In this document: positions 9,597 through 16,891 of the stretch, piece after piece
How positions within the stretch are numbered: position 1 is the first letter of the stretch
How the letters are laid out: the number at the start of each line of letters is the position of its first letter
Notes under the pieces: generated by a model
Database searches by the model: none
Seen by the model: only the letters and a program-made list of their open reading frames with translations
Told to the model about the DNA's origin: nothing
Assembly (NCBI RefSeq): GCF_034259325.1
Contig: NZ_JAXIVS010000013.1
Location: 248,001-312,000, forward strand
Length of the DNA stretch: 64,000 nt
Origin: Hyalangium ruber
Lineage (GTDB): Bacteria; Myxococcota; Myxococcia; Myxococcales; Myxococcaceae
Direction of reading: 5' to 3'
Made by a program: the position numbers and the translations under genes

Positions 9597-10145
9597 ATGA
9601 GCGCGAGGGGTATGCTCGTTTTCAGCGGGTCGTTGAGCTGCATCCTTGGGGCGCTGGGCGTTGGGTGCGCGTCCACTGCATCTGCACCGCGTGCGGACGC
9701 CTCCAGAGACATCGCGGCTCAGCAGCATCAATCACGGGAGGCGTTCAGGGACGCGGCTCAGCAACTTCTCGATGAAAGGGTCACCCTCAGGGAGGCCGCA
9801 GAACAGTACCTCGAGGATTCAGCAGCACAACGGGGAAGCCGCCTGAGCGTCATTCAGGTAGCGGGAAAGGATCCGGTCATCCCCAGGTTCGAGTGCATGG
9901 AGTACGGGTGTCCTGACAAAGTGCTCTGCGGAGACGCCAAGGCAGTCTGCCTTGTTACCCACTGTGGGAAGGGAAGCTGCAACCTCTGCCCCGAGCCCAT
10001 GCCAGATGCGTTCAAGAATCTCGTATTCAAGCAGTGGTGCGAATACGAGTGCGTGAGGGGCGCAGCTCGGCTTGGAACCGTCATTGGTTTTGTCCCGAGC
10101 TTCGGGAGTGGTTTTGTTGGACCATTCGGCTGTCCGAAGGAATAG
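9597..10145 (+). CDS. Cysteine-rich secreted protein, probable lipoprotein, unknown function
   Basis: 182 residues. A hydrophobic N-terminal signal segment ends at GALGVGC, a near-lipobox lacking the usual Leu/Val/Ile at -3, so lipidation is likely but not certain. A Gln/Arg/Glu-rich helical stretch follows, then a C-terminal region with about ten cysteines (pattern including C-x4-C-x5-C, C-x3-C-x4-C-x2-C and C-x3-C), consistent with disulfides in the periplasm or at the surface. ATG 9597 is preferred; an in-frame GTG at 9591 is possible. Codon use is less GC-biased at third positions than in the flanking genes, as in the next gene, suggesting recent acquisition. No family was recognised. Confidence 0.65.
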   Translation: MSARGMLVFSGSLSCILGALGVGCASTASAPRADASRDIAAQQHQSREAFRDAAQQLLDERVTLREAAEQYLEDSAAQRGSRLSVIQVAGKDPVIPRFECMEYGCPDKVLCGDAKAVCLVTHCGKGSCNLCPEPMPDAFKNLVFKQWCEYECVRGAARLGTVIGFVPSFGSGFVGPFGCPKE

Positions 10146-10151
10146 CTCTTC

Positions 10152-10496
10152 ATGTCTTCGTCATCCGAGAACGAAGCGGTTCGTATCGGCAATGCGTTGA
10201 ACGGACTGGGCCATCTCGCCACCGGCCAGTCACTGGAGGAGATTCGTCGTTCCAGCGGCGACGCGAGGCTGAGGGCTCTCGTTCATGAGTCGGCAACCCT
10301 CCTCTTTGAAATGGTGGGACGCGAGGAAAGGACCAATCCGAAGGTAGTGCCTCGCTCCCAAGAAGCCATGACGGCGCTCTCTCACGTGAGGGACCTGGTG
10401 CGGTCCGTTGACTGGGATGATGCGGAGAGCACGAGCAGGCTCAGGCAGTACGCTCGCCAGGCCCTCGAAGCCCTGGGGTTCGGGTTGCCAGAGTGA
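10152..10496 (+). CDS. Small soluble protein of unknown function paired with the cysteine-rich lipoprotein
   Basis: 114 residues, 6 nt after the preceding gene, with no signal peptide or membrane segment. It appears helical throughout (NEAVRIGNALNGLGHLATG, RALVHESATLLFEMVG, TSRLRQYARQALEALGFG). It shares the atypical, lower third-position GC of the preceding gene, so the two probably arrived and act together, for example as a secreted protein with a cytoplasmic partner. That relation is inference; nothing in the sequence identifies the function. Confidence 0.6.
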   Translation: MSSSSENEAVRIGNALNGLGHLATGQSLEEIRRSSGDARLRALVHESATLLFEMVGREERTNPKVVPRSQEAMTALSHVRDLVRSVDWDDAESTSRLRQYARQALEALGFGLPE

Positions 10497-10561
10497 AGCG
10501 TCGCAGGAGGGGCAGGGGAGCAGTAGGGCGGATGGCTTGACCGCCGGACCTCGCGTCCGGG

Positions 10562-10590
10562 TTGCATTCTGGCGCCCGACAGCGCATAAA
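10562..10590 (+). promoter_or_regulatory. Candidate promoter of miaB
   Basis: TTGCAT at 10562-10567, a 17-nt spacer and CATAAA at 10585-10590. The start would fall near 10597, leaving a leader of about 20 nt. A small hairpin (10544-10549 with 10555-10560) just upstream could end the preceding transcript. Confidence 0.4.
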
Positions 10591-10616
10591 AGCCCGTTTT
10601 TCAACGAGAAAAGCCC

Positions 10617-12014
10617 ATGAAGCGCTACTTCATCCACACCTTCGGCTGCCAGATGAACGTCAACGACTCGCTGCGCATGAGCGAGGTGCTGGCGAAGCTC
10701 TCGTACGTGCCCACGCCGACGCCGGATGACGCCGACCTCATCATCCTCAACACCTGCGCCATCCGTGAGAAGGCCGAGGACAAGATGCTCTCGGCCCTCG
10801 GTCGTTACCGGCCCGTCAAGGTCAGTCGTGGCGCTCTCATCGGCGTCGGCGGCTGCGTCGCGCAGCAGGAGAAGGACCGCCTCCTCAAGAAGGTCCCCTA
10901 CGTCGACTTCGTCTTCGGCCCCGACAACATCGCCAAGCTGCCGGAGATCATCGACCGCATCACCCAGGAGCGCGAGCGCATCGTCGAGACCGCCTTCGTC
11001 GACTCCGAGGAGTACATCTTCCCGCGCGCCGACCCTGAAACTTCGCGCGGCAAGGTCACCGAGTTCGTCACCGTCATGAAGGGCTGCGACAACGTCTGCT
11101 CCTTCTGCGTCGTGCCCCACACCCGCGGCCGCGAGGTCAGCCGCGCCTTCCCGGACGTGCTCACCGAGGTGGCCGACCTCGCCCGCGTCGGCGTGCGCGA
11201 AGTCACCCTCATCGGCCAGAACGTCAACTCGTACAAGGGCGGCATCAGCTTCGCCCAGCTCCTGCTCCGCACCGCCGAGGTGCCCGGCATTGAGCGCGTG
11301 CGCTTCACCACCAGCCACCCGCACGACCTCTCCGACGAGCTGATCGAGGCCTTCCGCATCCAGCCGAAGATCGCCCCGCACTTCCACCTGCCCGTGCAGT
11401 GTGGCTCCGACCGCATCCTCAAGATGATGCGCCGTGACTACACCGTGGAGCAGTACCTCGAGCGGCTCGCCAAGCTGCGCGCCGCCCGGCCCGGCATCGC
11501 CGTCACCACCGACATCATCGTCGGCTTCCCCGGGGAGACCGACGAGGAGTTCGAGATGACGATGAAGCTCACCGAGCAGGTGCGCTACGAGAACCAGTTC
11601 TCTTTCATCTTCAGCCCTCGCCCCAAGACCGGCGCCTCCCTGCGCGAGAAGGACTGGGGCCCCGTTCCCCACGAGGTGAAGATCACCCGCCTGGAGCGCT
11701 TGCAGAAGCTCCAGCGGAAGATCTGCGGAGAGATCACCGCCGCCCAGGTGGGCCTCGAAGTCGAAGTGCTCGTCGAGGGCCATTCCAAGTACGACGCCGC
11801 CAAGCGCTTCGGCCGCACCCCCGAGAACCGCACCGTCAACTTCGATGGCGACGCCCCCGCGGGCGCCCTGGTCAAGGTCCTCATCGAGCGCGCCACCCCC
11901 AACCAGCTCATGGGCAAGCAGCTCGCGGTGCTCCAGGCTCCCACCGTGGTGGCTCCGCCCGTCGAGACCTTGACGGGTGTTCAGCCCGACCGGTTTCCTC
12001 TGGTCGTGGCATAA
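10617..12014 (+). CDS. miaB: tRNA-2-methylthio-N6-dimethylallyladenosine synthase MiaB
   Basis: 465 residues. The N-terminal UPF0004 domain holds the auxiliary-cluster cysteines C11, C47 and C80. The radical-SAM motif is C157-x3-C161-x2-C164 in GCDNVCSFCVVPHTRG, and a TRAM domain lies near the C-terminus (about 375-440). The enzyme adds a methylthio group to i6A37 of tRNAs reading U-starting codons, stabilising codon-anticodon pairing. NTCAIREKAEDK and VGFPGETDEEF are typical of MiaB rather than RimO or MtaB. The start ATG at 10617 gives the usual MKRYFIHTFGCQMN beginning. It appears transcribed alone from the promoter proposed upstream. Confidence 0.95.
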   Translation: MKRYFIHTFGCQMNVNDSLRMSEVLAKLSYVPTPTPDDADLIILNTCAIREKAEDKMLSALGRYRPVKVSRGALIGVGGCVAQQEKDRLLKKVPYVDFVFGPDNIAKLPEIIDRITQERERIVETAFVDSEEYIFPRADPETSRGKVTEFVTVMKGCDNVCSFCVVPHTRGREVSRAFPDVLTEVADLARVGVREVTLIGQNVNSYKGGISFAQLLLRTAEVPGIERVRFTTSHPHDLSDELIEAFRIQPKIAPHFHLPVQCGSDRILKMMRRDYTVEQYLERLAKLRAARPGIAVTTDIIVGFPGETDEEFEMTMKLTEQVRYENQFSFIFSPRPKTGASLREKDWGPVPHEVKITRLERLQKLQRKICGEITAAQVGLEVEVLVEGHSKYDAAKRFGRTPENRTVNFDGDAPAGALVKVLIERATPNQLMGKQLAVLQAPTVVAPPVETLTGVQPDRFPLVVA

Positions 12015-12016
12015 AG

Positions 12017-12070
12017 CCCCCCCTCCTTTCTCCGGCCCGTCAGATCCAAACGCTGACGGGGAGGGGTGGG
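12017..12070 (+). terminator. Nested hairpin between miaB and the cNMP-binding gene
   Basis: An inner perfect 8-bp stem (12036-12043 with 12053-12060) is flanked by C-rich (12017-12027) and G-rich (12061-12070) arms that can extend the fold. There is no T-tract, so termination is plausible but unproven. Confidence 0.45.
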
Positions 12071-12089
12071 CCGTGGTAGGAGCACTCCC

Positions 12090-12560
12090 ATGGCCATCGT
12101 GCCCGAGACCGTGCTGAAGGCGTGCCCCATCTTCAAGGGGTTCACGGACACTGGCATCGCGATCTTCGCCAGCATCGCCGTCCCGCGCGCTTTCCCCAAG
12201 GGCTCCAAGCTCTTCGACGAGGGCAAGATGGGAGAGTCCCTCATCATCGTCGGTGAGGGCACCGTGCGGCTGAGCGCGAAGAACCCCGCCGGCGAAGAGA
12301 TCTCTCTCGGCGATGTGAGCGCGGGTGAGCCCCTGGGTGAGCTGGCCCTGGTGCAGAAGGGCGAGCGACTCTGCTCCGCCACCGCCATGACGGATGTGTC
12401 CGCGCTGGAGATCCGCCACGGCGACTTCCAGAAGCTCCTCATCCAGAAGCCCCAGGCCTGCGTGAAGCTGATGATGGGCATCGTCACGTACTTCGGGCAG
12501 AAGGCCCGCGACAACCGCGACATGCTCCGCACCCTCGTCGGAAAGGCCCCGACCACCTGA
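12090..12560 (+). CDS. Cyclic-nucleotide-binding domain protein without a DNA-binding domain
   Basis: 156 residues made of one cNMP-binding beta-roll (about 10-125) and a helical tail. LFDEGKMGESLIIVGEGTVRLS and LGDVSAGEPLGELALVQKGERLCSATA match the CRP/PKA-R fold, with GELAL at the phosphate-binding cassette. No C-terminal helix-turn-helix is present, so it is not a CRP-type regulator; it may regulate a partner by protein contact. ATG 12090 is chosen because AGGAG lies at 12078-12082; an in-frame GTG at 12066 lacks such a site. Whether it binds cAMP, cGMP or nothing cannot be decided, although the cassette lacks the usual RxA pair. Confidence 0.82.
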   Translation: MAIVPETVLKACPIFKGFTDTGIAIFASIAVPRAFPKGSKLFDEGKMGESLIIVGEGTVRLSAKNPAGEEISLGDVSAGEPLGELALVQKGERLCSATAMTDVSALEIRHGDFQKLLIQKPQACVKLMMGIVTYFGQKARDNRDMLRTLVGKAPTT

Positions 12561-12588
12561 GCCGTGCGTGCTAGCTTGGACGCCCCTC

Positions 12589-13581
12589 ATGCGTGCGTGC
12601 GTTCAGGTGCTCGCCGTGCTGCTGGCCCTCGGAGCCTGGCCAGCACGCGCCGAGACCGACTGGTTCGCCAGCGTCTACACCCCCGGCGGCATCGAGATCC
12701 GCGCCGACGCGCGCGTCTTCTCCCTCTTCGCCCTGCTCAACCGCGCCGGCTATGACGCCGGCCCCCTGCGGCGCGAGCACCCCGTGCCCGCCTACCGCTA
12801 TTCGCCCGCGCGCACCCGCGTGCGCGAGGCCCTCGCCGGGGCCGACCCCTCCGTGCTCCAGCGCGCCCAGGCCTTCTTCGATGCCCACCCGCTGCCCCTG
12901 GAGCGGTACCTGGCCCTCGCCGTGCGCCTGGAGGATGGAGGAGCCCTGCCGGCCGAGCTGCGCGAGCTGGAGGGGCTCGAGACGCTCCTGGACCACGTGG
13001 AGGCCAAGTGGCCCGTGCCGGCCCTCCGGACCGAGACGTTCGATGACTACCGCGCGGCGATGCGCGCCTACCTTGCCGTGGCGGACGCGCCGCTCCAACG
13101 TGCCCAGCAGCTCCTCCGCTTGCCAGAAAGCGGGCCCGGCATCCGGCTCGTGGTTAATCTGCTCGCCGAGGAAGGGTGGGTACGGGGCTTTCACACCGGC
13201 CTGCGGGTGGTGGTGGTGGTAGGGCCGGGTAGGACACCGGAGGTGGAGCGGGTGGTGAGAGAGTATGCCCGGCTGATGCTGCCTCCCCAGGTGGGGGAGC
13301 AGGCTCAGGCGCGGTGGACGGCGGGGCCGGCGCTGCTTCGGGAGGCGCAGGCCCTGGGTGCTCGGGAGGCCACGGTGGGAGATTATGCGGTGGCGCTGCT
13401 GAGCCGCGCCCTGGCACTGGCGGCCCTACAAGCCCCTGATTCGGCCTATGAGGCTGCTCATCGGGAAGGCTATTTTGGTCTCAAAGTGCTAGCGGGGAGT
13501 TTTGGGGACCCGCGCCCGGTTGATGCGTGGGCGTTGGAAGGTCTAGCTCGGGTAGGTACCGGGCGAGCCCCTCGGAAGTGA
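12589..13581 (+). CDS. Secreted protein of unknown function
   Basis: 330 residues with a clear Sec signal peptide (MRACVQVLAVLLALGAWPARA, cut after ARA) and no later membrane segment or lipobox, so it is periplasmic or exported. The mature part is helical and Leu/Ala/Arg-rich, without a recognised fold. LGAREATVGDYAVALLSRALAL and HREGYFGLKVL are its most distinctive stretches. The ATG at 12589 begins the signal peptide directly; a GTG at 12568 would put extra residues before it. TAGCTT at 12572-12577 could be a -10 box giving a very short leader. The DedA gene follows 22 nt later. Confidence 0.7.
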   Translation: MRACVQVLAVLLALGAWPARAETDWFASVYTPGGIEIRADARVFSLFALLNRAGYDAGPLRREHPVPAYRYSPARTRVREALAGADPSVLQRAQAFFDAHPLPLERYLALAVRLEDGGALPAELRELEGLETLLDHVEAKWPVPALRTETFDDYRAAMRAYLAVADAPLQRAQQLLRLPESGPGIRLVVNLLAEEGWVRGFHTGLRVVVVVGPGRTPEVERVVREYARLMLPPQVGEQAQARWTAGPALLREAQALGAREATVGDYAVALLSRALALAALQAPDSAYEAAHREGYFGLKVLAGSFGDPRPVDAWALEGLARVGTGRAPRK

Positions 13582-13603
13582 ACCAAGAGCCTAAGGACCA
13601 AGC

Positions 13604-14365
13604 GTGGAAGAGCTCCTCACTAGCCTGCTGGGCAACACTCAGGGTTTCATCGCGTACGCGACCGTTTTCCTGATCCTCCTGGCCTGCGGGCTTGGCGTGC
13701 CGCTCCCCGAGGACATCTCCCTCATTCTCGGAGGCTTCCTGGCGCACAAGGGCGCCGCGAACCTGCCGATCATGATGGTGGTGGGCTTCGCCGGCATCCT
13801 CGCGGGCGACAGCCTCATCTTCTACTTCGGGCGCCGGTTGGGCTCGAAGGTCGGGCGCAAACCCGGCGGCTTCTTCGCCCGGATCATCACTCCCGAGAAA
13901 CGCGCCAAGGTGGAGGGGCTGTTCTCCATCCACGGGCAGAAGATCGTCATGATCGCGCGCTTCATGCCGGGCGTGCGCGCGGTGACGTACTTCACCGCCG
14001 GCTCGGTGGGCATGTCCTACTGGCGCTTCATCTTCTGGGACGGTCTGGCCGCGCTCCTGTCGGCGCCAGTGTTCGTCTTCCTCGGCTACCACTTCGGCAG
14101 CGAGCTGGACTACCTCATCGGCAAGCTGAAGGAGGGCCAGTACGCGGTGCTCGCCGGCGCGGCCGTCATCGGCCTGGGCGTCTTCCTGTGGCGCAAGCGC
14201 CGCAAGGCCACCCAGCCCCAGACGGAGGCGGCGCAGGCCCTGCAGGCCACCGTGGTGCCTGTCGGCTCCGAGAGCGCCGCCGTGGACTCCAAGCCCGCGC
14301 CGTTCCTCGAGGCGGCGGAGAAGCAGATCGCCGCCCGTTCCCACTCCTCCGAGTTGCAGAAGTAG
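13604..14365 (+). CDS. DedA family (VTT-domain) membrane protein
   Basis: 253 residues, GTG start with AGGA upstream. The first segment (FIAYATVFLILLACGLGVPLP) ends in the DedA motif GVPLPEDISLILGGFLA. GDSLIFYFGRRLG, RFMPGVRAVTYFTAGSVGMSYWRF and a final helix (YAVLAGAAVIGLGVFLW) follow. DedA/VTT proteins are inner-membrane transporters, some of which flip undecaprenyl-phosphate or phospholipids. The conserved E-D near residue 31 and R-x-x-P-G-x-R are present. A hydrophilic tail of about 55 residues is longer than usual. The stop lies 5 nt from the stop of the convergent flavoprotein gene. Confidence 0.88.
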   Translation: MEELLTSLLGNTQGFIAYATVFLILLACGLGVPLPEDISLILGGFLAHKGAANLPIMMVVGFAGILAGDSLIFYFGRRLGSKVGRKPGGFFARIITPEKRAKVEGLFSIHGQKIVMIARFMPGVRAVTYFTAGSVGMSYWRFIFWDGLAALLSAPVFVFLGYHFGSELDYLIGKLKEGQYAVLAGAAVIGLGVFLWRKRRKATQPQTEAAQALQATVVPVGSESAAVDSKPAPFLEAAEKQIAARSHSSELQK

Positions 14366-14370
14366 GGCGG

Positions 14371-15507
14371 CTACCGCGCCGAGCCCGGCATGCTGCTGTG
14401 GAGCACCGGGTCGAAGTGGGACAGGTAGTAGCCCTTGTCGTCGAAGGACTGGAGCAGCGTGTTGCCGTAGGCGATCGTCCGCTCGTTCTCCGGGCGGCGC
14501 GCCTCCTCGTAGCGGTGGAGCGCGTGCTCGAGCGAGGCGCGGCCCTCGAAGTACTGGCTCAGGGAGCTGCTCAGGGCCTCGGCATCCTCGAAGGTGAGGC
14601 TCATGCCCTGGCCCGTCACCGGGTGGGCCAGGTGCGCGGCATCCCCCAGCAGCACCACGTTGCCGCGGAAGTAGCGTGAGGCGTTCATACTCGCGGTCGG
14701 CAGCCGGATGAAGCCCGACAGATCCGTGATCGACGCCAGGGCGTCATCGCTCTGGGTCACGAAGGTCCGGATGCTCTCGATGAGGCCCGAGGCCGGCCCC
14801 TCGAAGATCGCCCGATCCTTGGACGGCAGGCTGATGCTGATGCGCATGAGCGACTGCGTCACGGGGTACATGTAGACCATCCACCGGCGTGAGCTGATGT
14901 AGAGGCGGTTGAGCTCCGCCACGCTCGTGGCCAGGGGGAGGGTCATCATGTAGACCTCCTGGTCGTACTGGCGGGGCTGATCCGGCAGGTGCATGGACTC
15001 GCGCACGATGGAGCGCGCGCCATCGGCCCCCACCACGATGCCGGCACGCACGCGCTGGCCTCCGCCCAGGATGAGCTCGTCCACGTGCTCGCCGCTCAGG
15101 CGCAGCTCGGCGACGGGAGACTCCACGCGCAGCTGGACCGTGTCGAGCCGGCCCATCGCCTCGAGCAGCACCGACATCGTCGTCGAGTACGGCACGATGA
15201 GGTAGTGGCCGAGATCGGTGTGCTCGCTGTAGTCGTGATCGATGATGGGCAGGCCGTCGTGGTAGTAGCGGATGCGGTTGCGCCGCAGCGCCCCGCGCCC
15301 CAGGAGCGGCTCGGCGAGCCCGTGTCTGTCGAGCACCTTGAATCCGCGTGGCTTGAGGAAGTCGGCCCCGTTGGAAGGTGGGCTCTTGCCCCGCTCGAGC
15401 AGGAGAACCCGGAGGCCCCGTCGGCCCAGCAGCGTGGCGAGCAGACAGCCCGCGGCGCCGGCGCCGACGATCGCGACGTCCGCTTCGAGAGTTGCTTCGT
15501 TCTTCAT
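14371..15507 (-). CDS. FAD-dependent monooxygenase (UbiH/PHBH type)
   Basis: 378 residues. The N-terminal dinucleotide motif G-A-G-A-A-G (VAIVGAGAAGCLLA), the second FAD/NAD motif VGADGARSIVRE and the third motif VVLLGDAAHLAHPVTGQGMS form the complete aromatic-hydroxylase signature. It should use FAD and NAD(P)H to insert one oxygen atom into an aromatic or polyene substrate. It is soluble and has no signal peptide. It is second in a two-gene operon after a PLP-dependent enzyme 33 nt upstream; the pair looks like a small tailoring or catabolic unit rather than ubiquinone synthesis. The substrate is unknown. Confidence 0.85.
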   Translation of the reverse strand: MKNEATLEADVAIVGAGAAGCLLATLLGRRGLRVLLLERGKSPPSNGADFLKPRGFKVLDRHGLAEPLLGRGALRRNRIRYYHDGLPIIDHDYSEHTDLGHYLIVPYSTTMSVLLEAMGRLDTVQLRVESPVAELRLSGEHVDELILGGGQRVRAGIVVGADGARSIVRESMHLPDQPRQYDQEVYMMTLPLATSVAELNRLYISSRRWMVYMYPVTQSLMRISISLPSKDRAIFEGPASGLIESIRTFVTQSDDALASITDLSGFIRLPTASMNASRYFRGNVVLLGDAAHLAHPVTGQGMSLTFEDAEALSSSLSQYFEGRASLEHALHRYEEARRPENERTIAYGNTLLQSFDDKGYYLSHFDPVLHSSMPGSAR

Positions 15508-15540
15508 GGATGTACCCCCCGAGGTACCGTGACCGCGACT

Positions 15541-16737
15541 TCAGGCCGTCAGGGCCTGAAGTTCGCGTACCAGTCGATCAATGTCCGTCTCGTCATTGAA
15601 GAAGTGGGTCGACACGCGGATGCCGCCGACCCCGGATGTGAAACGCATGGAGACGTAGATCTTCCTATCCAGCAGCCGCTCGACGAGGGCCTGGTCCTTG
15701 GCGGGCTCGTCGAACCAGCGGAAGACCGTGAGCCCCGAGCGCGAGGCGGCGTCCTCCGGCGTCAGCAGCCGGGCGCCGATGCGCAGCAACTCGGAGCGCA
15801 GCCGGTCGGTCAGCGCGCGGATATGGGCCTCGGCCTGATCGACGCCGAGCGTGTTGAGCAGCCGCACCGAGGCGCCCAGGCCGATCGCGCCCGGGTAGTT
15901 GGCCGTCCCGCCGTGCTCGAAGGCCCGCGCCTCGCGGACGAAGTGGTGGTCCTCGAACGGCGTCACCGAGGGGGTGCGGAAGTACTGGCCCCAGCCCTCC
16001 GGCGGCGGCTCCATCGAGAGGTAGCCATGGCTGGGCGGCCGCAGCTCCTCCAGGACGCGATCGGAGACGACCATGAGCCCACACCCGAAGGGCGCGTTGA
16101 GCCACTTGTGGCCGCCGGTGATGAGGAAGTCGGAGTAGCGCTCGCGCACGTCCACCCGCATCGCGCCGATCTCATGGATGGCGTCGACCACGAGCCAGAT
16201 CCGCCGCTCGCGGCACAGCTCTCCGAGGCGCCGCATGTCGAGCCGGTAGCCCGTACACCACTGCACCGAGGAGACGCAGACGACGCGGGTGTGCGCGTCC
16301 ATGGCCCGCTCGAAGGCTTCGACGGTGAGCACGCCCCCGGGCTCGCTGCGGACCGGCCGCACTTCCACCTCGCGCAGGCCCTGCCAGGGGATGGCCACCT
16401 GCATGAACTCGGTGTCGGGCACGAGCACGTTGCTGCCGGGCTCCAAGCGGATCGCCTGCGCCGCGAGGTTGAGGCCGTGCGAGGTGCTCTCGATGAGGGC
16501 CACATGGCGCTGCTCGGCGTGGAGCAGCTTCGCCACCTCCCGCGCCGCCTCGGTCCGCTGGCGATCCATCTCCAGGTGGTGGTGCGAGGCGTCCCGAGCG
16601 GGGCAGCGCACCGCCATCTCGGTGAAGCGGGAGATGGCCTGCTGGGCATCCACCGGCGCCAGACTCACGCATGCGGAATCAAGGAAGACCTTGTCCTCAA
16701 GGCCAGGGAAGTTCCGTCGGGCCAGACCCACGAGCAT
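15541..16737 (-). CDS. Class V aminotransferase-fold PLP-dependent enzyme
   Basis: 398 residues with the fold-type I pattern of the NifS/isopenicillin-N-epimerase group. ESTSHGLNLAA binds the phosphate, VDAIHEIGAMRVDV contains the Asp that pairs with the pyridine nitrogen, and TGGHKWLNAPFGCG holds the Schiff-base lysine. GGIRVSTHFFNDETDIDRLV is the usual C-terminal end. Cysteine desulfurases need a catalytic Cys in the C-terminal third; here the last cysteine is in PFGCG beside the lysine, so desulfuration is unlikely and an aminotransferase, lyase or epimerase is favoured. The gene lies upstream of the flavin monooxygenase in the same direction and probably shares its substrate pathway. Confidence 0.83.
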   Translation of the reverse strand: MLVGLARRNFPGLEDKVFLDSACVSLAPVDAQQAISRFTEMAVRCPARDASHHHLEMDRQRTEAAREVAKLLHAEQRHVALIESTSHGLNLAAQAIRLEPGSNVLVPDTEFMQVAIPWQGLREVEVRPVRSEPGGVLTVEAFERAMDAHTRVVCVSSVQWCTGYRLDMRRLGELCRERRIWLVVDAIHEIGAMRVDVRERYSDFLITGGHKWLNAPFGCGLMVVSDRVLEELRPPSHGYLSMEPPPEGWGQYFRTPSVTPFEDHHFVREARAFEHGGTANYPGAIGLGASVRLLNTLGVDQAEAHIRALTDRLRSELLRIGARLLTPEDAASRSGLTVFRWFDEPAKDQALVERLLDRKIYVSMRFTSGVGGIRVSTHFFNDETDIDRLVRELQALTA

Positions 16738-16891
16738 GCGGGGGAGCCAAACAGGGCCTACCCACTACGTCAAGCGGCCTTGCTCGCTCTCTTAGAACTC
16801 AGTAGGTCACCATGTGGGCAGAAGAAGCGGGTCGTCCCACGCTCGGTGCCAACCCTGACGGCGCGGGGGGAAAATTCCACCGCACATGGCT

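Noticed and set aside
12077-12082. TAGGAG as a -10 box with CTGACG at 12053-12058
   Set aside because: AGGAG is ideally placed as the ribosome-binding site of the ATG at 12090, and CTGACG belongs to a hairpin arm.
12090-12560. CRP-type transcription regulator
   Set aside because: The protein ends after the cNMP-binding domain; there is no helix-turn-helix.
10230-12590. 786-codon open frame on the minus strand
   Set aside because: It lies antisense to miaB and the cNMP-binding gene, with no motif of its own.
15541-16737. Cysteine desulfurase for the PLP enzyme
   Set aside because: No cysteine exists in the C-terminal third where the desulfurase nucleophile must be.
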